Assembly: GCA_000719695.1 (NCBI GenBank)
Contig: JOHN01000077.1
Location: 1 to 64,000 of the forward strand
Length of the DNA stretch: 64,000 nucleotides
Direction: 5' to 3'
Source of the DNA: Streptomyces sp. NRRL F-6131
GTDB lineage: Bacteria; Actinomycetota; Actinomycetes; Streptomycetales; Streptomycetaceae
This document shows positions 60,450-64,000 of this stretch, one piece after another. The notes under the pieces are model-generated. The model was not told the DNA's origin and ran no database searches. It saw only the letters and a list, made by a program, of their open reading frames with translations. Each line of letters opens with the position of its first letter. Positions within the stretch are counted from its first letter, which is position 1. A program made the position numbers and the translations under genes.

Positions 60450-62537
60450 ATGTCCGAATCGCGTCAGCTCGGCCGCCGCACACTGCTGGGAGCGATCATG
60501 GCCGTACCGGCCGTCATCGCCACCGCGTCGGTGGCGAGAGCGCTCGGCGTGTCCCAGAGCCTGGTCGGCTCGGCGTCCGCTCCGTCGGCCGATGACGTCG
60601 GCAAGGCCATGGCCTCGCTGAGATTCGGCATGTTCGTGCACTTCAACCCGTCCTCCGTGGTCGGCCGGGAGATCGGCTGGGGCCGTAACGCCTCCCGGCC
60701 GGGCGAGGCCCCGGGCAACCAATACCGCGGTACGGAGAAGACCGATCCCGTCTACGACGGTGCCTACCGCAGCTTCCTGCCGGAGGCGGACTGGGCCACC
60801 AAGCTCGCCGCCACGGCCAAGGCCGCTGGGATGACGTACCTGGTGTTCACGACCAAGCACCACGACGGCTACCCCAACTTCCGGGCGGACAACATCAGCC
60901 GGTCGTTCTACCCCGACTTCGCCGACACGCCGCTGGGACGGTCCGGACGCGACCTCACCCGGGAGATCGCGGACGCCGCCAGGAGCGCCGGCCTCAAGCT
61001 CGGGTTCTACTACTCTCCCCGCGACTGGACCCAGCCGGACTACGGCAGGGGCGACTACGCCACCTACTACACCTACATGATGGAGCACCTGCGTCAGCTC
61101 CTGACCCAGTACGGCAAGGTCGACTTCCTGTGGTACGACAGCATCCCGTACGTCGACCGGCAGTCGTTCCGCCCGCCGGAGATGCTGACGGTCCCCCGGG
61201 AACTGCAGCCGGGCATCCTGATCAACGACCGCGCCTACACGAACATGGGCTTCCAGAACTCCATGCCGCAGGAGCTCACCGGGGACTACAGCACCCCCGA
61301 GGGGAAGGTCGGCGCCTTCGACATCGTCCGGCCGTGGGAGTCGTGCATCAGCATCACGCCGGATGCGTGGTCCTGGCAGTCGGGCCAGCGCATGTCCGAC
61401 TTCCCGGAGGTGCTCAAGCACCTCGCCTCGACGGCCGCCGGAGACGGCAACTACCTGCTCAACGTGCCGCCGATGAAGACCGGCTACCTGGAGGACCGGG
61501 TCCTGTCCACCCTGGGCCAGGTCGGCGCCTGGATGGGGAGCAACAAGCAGACGATCATCGGCACCCGCGGCGGGCCCTACCGTGCCGGCGACATCGGCGG
61601 GGCGACCTACACGGGCAGCACCGTCTACCTGCACATCACCGATGATCTGCGCCCGGTCAAGCTCCGACTGCCGGCCCTGAAGGCCACGGTGAAGTCGATC
61701 ACCACTCTCGACGGCGGCAGGCCGGTGCCGTTCACCACCGCCGCCCTGGGCGACCTGCTCCTGGACCTGTCCGGGCTCACCAAGACCGCCTCGGACTTCA
61801 TCCTGCAGATCGCCGTCGACCGGCCCATGGGCCCGGAGTTCGTAACGGACCGGCCGATCTCGTGGAACATGTTCGAGGCGACGGTGTACGAGCACACCAG
61901 TTACGTCGGGAACAACGTGCTCCTGCCCCTTGGCAGTTACACCTCCGCCCAGCTGTCGGCCCTTGGCGCCGGCTTCGGCATCTCCTCGATCCGGGTGCCG
62001 TACGGCTACCGGGTGCTTGGCTACCCCGGCGACAACTTCACCGGCACCCCTTGGACCTACACCGCCAACGCCCCCGGCCTGGGAGCCGGCAATGACGCCA
62101 TCAAGTCGCTGAAGGTGACGTTCGACCCGGCCATGAACTTCCGGCTCGTCAACGTCACCGACGGCCTGGCGCTCGACAGCGGCGGCAACGTCGCCGGCGG
62201 CTCCGACCTCAAGCAGTGGACGCCCGTCGACAGCCCCAACCTGCAGTGGCGGGCCGAGGACCTCGGTGACGGCTACTACAAGCTCGTCAACCGCACCAAC
62301 GGTATGGTCGCCGACGGCTGGGGCGCGACCGGCAACGGCAGCCCGGCCCGGCAGTCGGCCTGGAACGGCAGTGCCAACCAGCAGTGGCAGATCACCGACC
62401 GCGGCAACGGCCGGTACTCCGTCGCCAACCGCACCTCGGGCCTGGTCCTCGACGGCGGCGGCCAGGTCCCCTCCGGATCCGTGACCAAGCAGTGGGAATG
62501 GGGGACCAGCACCAACCTCCTGTGGACCTTCGAATAA
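60450..62537 (+). CDS. Tat-exported GH29-type alpha-L-fucosidase with beta/gamma-crystallin-like and ricin-lectin domains
   Basis: A 695-residue protein. The N-terminus RQLGRRTLLGAIMAVPA carries a twin-arginine signal, unlike the Sec signals of its neighbours. The GH29 part contains LRFGMFVHFNPSSVVGREIG, MTYLVFTTKHHDGYPNFRAD, GLKLGFYYSPRDWTQPDYGR, VDFLWYDSIPYVDRQSF (nucleophile Asp near 229), SCISITPDAWSWQSGQRM and DGNYLLNVPPMKTGYLEDRV. About 470-555 (MFEATVYEHTSYVGNNVLLP, GISSIRVPYGYRVLGYPGDN) is a beta/gamma-crystallin-like domain, a fold that often binds calcium. The end (about 560-695) is a ricin-type domain (RLVNVTDGLALDSGGNVAGG). Tat export suggests folding before secretion or a cofactor. 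ATG at 60450 follows AAAGGAACG. Confidence 0.82.
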   Translation: MSESRQLGRRTLLGAIMAVPAVIATASVARALGVSQSLVGSASAPSADDVGKAMASLRFGMFVHFNPSSVVGREIGWGRNASRPGEAPGNQYRGTEKTDPVYDGAYRSFLPEADWATKLAATAKAAGMTYLVFTTKHHDGYPNFRADNISRSFYPDFADTPLGRSGRDLTREIADAARSAGLKLGFYYSPRDWTQPDYGRGDYATYYTYMMEHLRQLLTQYGKVDFLWYDSIPYVDRQSFRPPEMLTVPRELQPGILINDRAYTNMGFQNSMPQELTGDYSTPEGKVGAFDIVRPWESCISITPDAWSWQSGQRMSDFPEVLKHLASTAAGDGNYLLNVPPMKTGYLEDRVLSTLGQVGAWMGSNKQTIIGTRGGPYRAGDIGGATYTGSTVYLHITDDLRPVKLRLPALKATVKSITTLDGGRPVPFTTAALGDLLLDLSGLTKTASDFILQIAVDRPMGPEFVTDRPISWNMFEATVYEHTSYVGNNVLLPLGSYTSAQLSALGAGFGISSIRVPYGYRVLGYPGDNFTGTPWTYTANAPGLGAGNDAIKSLKVTFDPAMNFRLVNVTDGLALDSGGNVAGGSDLKQWTPVDSPNLQWRAEDLGDGYYKLVNRTNGMVADGWGATGNGSPARQSAWNGSANQQWQITDRGNGRYSVANRTSGLVLDGGGQVPSGSVTKQWEWGTSTNLLWTFE

Positions 62538-62556
62538 CTGACCCATCACCCCACGA

Positions 62557-62596
62557 CGTGGGCCGTGCTCGCCCCCAGCGGGCGGCACGGCCCACG
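62557..62596. terminator. Hairpin terminator after the last fucosidase gene
   Basis: CGTGGGCCGTGC (62557-62568) pairs with GCACGGCCCACG (62585-62596), and CGCCC/GGGCG extends the stem inside, 20 bases past the stop. The rest of the gap up to 62943 shows no gene. Confidence 0.8.
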
Positions 62597-62943
62597 CGTG
62601 CTCCCGCACTGGCGACAGGCGACGCTCCAGCGGGCGCGTCGGCGTCCGCTGCTCCGTGGCGTGACCCACCGCGGCCGGGCCGGTCGTGGACGGCCACTGC
62701 GGAGGCTCGCGGCCGCTGCCGCACGACCGCGAGCCGGCAGTGCCGGCGGGGCGAGTTCCCGTCCGAAGGCGCCGTCGTCGACGGCAGGATCATCACACCC
62801 GGACCCTGAGGATGCGATGAGCCCGGACCGCCGTGCTTGACAGCGGCGGGAGGGCGGCTGAGACTCGTCGCACCGAAGGCGCGGGTGGGGCGGCCGAGGC
62901 CGGCGATGTCTCGCAGCGGGGTGTGAAGACCAGGGGTGATGAC

Positions 62944-63384
62944 ATGACCCTCGTGCCGAAGAACGACGGACTTCCCTCGCCGAGGTCCCCGCGTCCCTCG
63001 ACCGTCCGATGGCCGGGCGCCGTCCGACAGCCCGGCTGCCCGGAGTTCGAACAGTCGGCCAAGGACTGGCTTTTCGACCTCGCTCCGGCGCGCTGGCGCC
63101 ACGAACAGGTGCTCCACCGCAACCCGCTGGAGCTGGCGTGCATGCTCCGGCTGTATCTGGACGCCGAGGTCTTCGCCATGCAGGCCGGCCTCAAGGCCCT
63201 GCGTGCGGGCCTGCGCGGTTCGGCACGGTCCGCGGACGACGCCGAGACGATCGACACGTACCTCCGGGAACAGGCCTGGGCGAAGACCGTGCGGGAGCAG
63301 GTCAAGCTGGTCGAGGACGCGCTCCACCTGGCGCGGCCGCGGGGCCGCAAGCGCGTCGCGTGGCGCATCGTGAACGGGCTGTGA
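62944..63384 (+). CDS. Hypothetical protein, small and helical
   Basis: A 146-residue soluble protein without signal peptide. The N-terminal 40 residues are Pro/Arg-rich. The rest is strongly helical and charged: FEQSAKDWLFDLAPARWRHE, QVLHRNPLELACMLRLYLDA, TYLREQAWAKTVREQVKLVE and DALHLARPRGRKRVAWRIV. I do not recognise a named domain. GGGGTGAT precedes the ATG at 62944; a frame to 62833 adds Gly/Ala-rich residues without a ribosome site. Codon use fits a real gene. It stands outside the glycosidase set. Confidence 0.65.
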   Translation: MTLVPKNDGLPSPRSPRPSTVRWPGAVRQPGCPEFEQSAKDWLFDLAPARWRHEQVLHRNPLELACMLRLYLDAEVFAMQAGLKALRAGLRGSARSADDAETIDTYLREQAWAKTVREQVKLVEDALHLARPRGRKRVAWRIVNGL

Positions 63385-63424
63385 GGAAGGACGACGGGAC
63401 CGGGTTGCTCGTCGGCCGCGCGGC

Positions 63425-64000
63425 CTACGGCTCCGGGGACGCGGGTGGCGAGGGCTGTGCGGAGCCGACCGGAAGCACGGAGACGGGGGCGACGAGGGCC
63501 AGCGGCCGTCCGGCCGGGGTCAGGAGTCCGGACGCCGGATCGCGGTGGAATGCGGTGAGCGAGTCGGAGCGCTGATTGGCGCAGAAGAGCAGCTGTCCGT
63601 CGGGGGAGAGGGCGATGTCGCGGGGCCAGCTGCCGCCGCTGGGAACGGTCGAGAGCAGGTCGACGGACGCCCCGTCGTGGCGAACGGCGTAGACGGCGAT
63701 GGTGTCGTCGCCGCGGTTGGTGATGTAGAGGAACCTCCCGTCCGGGGAGAGCCGGATCGCGGCCGGGTAGTTGGCGTTCGGTGTGCTCGGGTCCCGGCGG
63801 GTGCTCAGCTCGGCGGCGGCCCGGAGATGGCCGGAGGGTGCGTCCCAGGTGCAGACGGTGAGGGTGGAGGAGAGCTCGTTGAGCAGGTAGACATAGCGGG
63901 CCGAGGGGTGGAACACGAGGTGCCGGGGGCCGCAGCCGGGCGGCAGGTGGACGGTCCGGTGCCTGGTGAGCAGGCCGCTGAGGGGGGCGAAGGCGTAGAT
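63425..64000 (-). CDS. Lactonase-family beta-propeller protein, 5' part beyond the window
   Basis: The frame is open to the window edge and ends at TAG 63425. It reads IYAFAPLSGLLTRHRTVHLP, GCGPRHLVFHPSARYVYLLN, ELSSTLTVCTWDAPSGHL, AAIRLSPDGRFLYITNRGDD, TIAVYAVRHDGASVDLLSTV, WPRDIALSPDGQLLFCANQR and SDSLTAFHRDPASGLLTPAG: repeated blades of the 6-phosphogluconolactonase (YbhE/Pgl, lactonase) seven-bladed propeller. About the last 190 residues are here. The Pro/Ser-rich end (AQPSPPASPEP) looks native. Confidence 0.85.
   Translation of the reverse strand: MYAFAPLSGLLTRHRTVHLPPGCGPRHLVFHPSARYVYLLNELSSTLTVCTWDAPSGHLRAAAELSTRRDPSTPNANYPAAIRLSPDGRFLYITNRGDDTIAVYAVRHDGASVDLLSTVPSGGSWPRDIALSPDGQLLFCANQRSDSLTAFHRDPASGLLTPAGRPLALVAPVSVLPVGSAQPSPPASPEP

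Noticed and set aside
60408..62669. 753-codon minus-strand frame opposite the Tat-exported GH29 gene
   Set aside because: Shadow frame; GH29 and ricin motifs are on the plus strand.

Overview
The window is very GC-rich, with strong third-position GC, GGAGG-type ribosome binding sites, ROK regulators and many secreted glycosidases carrying ricin-type lectin tails. This points to a soil actinomycete of the Streptomycetaceae (Streptomyces or Kitasatospora type). That assignment is an inference from gene content and composition; no rRNA or other species marker is present.

Layout. 1-3.6 kb: a TMEM175/DUF1211 membrane protein, a secreted polysaccharide-lyase-like protein and a uracil/xanthine (NCS2) permease whose first codons are missing. 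The break lies beside a large serine recombinase (3666-5318), so the permease gene looks like an integration target. 5.3-7.9 kb: a scrap-yard of broken pieces (a hairpin-ended 3' fragment, a TPR-like piece, a SIR2-like pseudogene with two frameshifts, and a shard of the alpha-galactosidase gene found intact 23 kb away). 7.9-20.1 kb: a secreted GH95 alpha-L-fucosidase, a secreted M64 metallopeptidase, an XRE-TPR regulator, a PAS/GAF/SpoIIE phosphatase, a two-component system and a DUF2079 membrane protein. 20.3-23.3 kb: an acyltransferase-like gene preceded by remnants of SMP-30, Gfo/Idh/MocA, ABC permease and IS21 IstB genes. 23.5-29.1 kb: an intact catabolic operon of ROK regulator, sugar-binding lipoprotein, two permeases and a cytoplasmic GH29 alpha-L-fucosidase. 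29.6-33.7 kb: a GH36 alpha-galactosidase with an altered C-terminus, running into an MFS stub, an IS1380-type transposase and an IS110 remnant. 33.8-38 kb: a GH98 endo-glycosidase convergent with a second ROK regulator. 38-45 kb: a decayed GH2 copy, a PQQ-type sugar dehydrogenase translationally coupled to a ThuA/DUF1080 protein, and a ROK/oxidoreductase chimera. 45-62.5 kb: two GH141-like beta-helix proteins, an exo-beta-glucosaminidase-type GH2 with a ROK sugar kinase, and three secreted GH29-type proteins. 62.9-64 kb: a hypothetical protein and a truncated lactonase gene.

How the genes work together (inference). Secreted GH95, GH141, GH29, GH98 and GH2 enzymes would strip fucose, galactose and amino sugars from a fucosylated glycan. 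The ABC transporter would import fucosylated oligosaccharides, the cytoplasmic GH29 and the GH36 would finish them, and the ROK kinase would phosphorylate a released hexose. The ROK proteins and several palindromes next to promoters are the likely control layer. The island has plainly been rearranged: at least ten gene fragments are fused at sharp junctions, several of them partial duplicates of intact genes in the same window.

Long mirror ORFs on the strand opposite the real genes are a by-product of GC skew and were left out.
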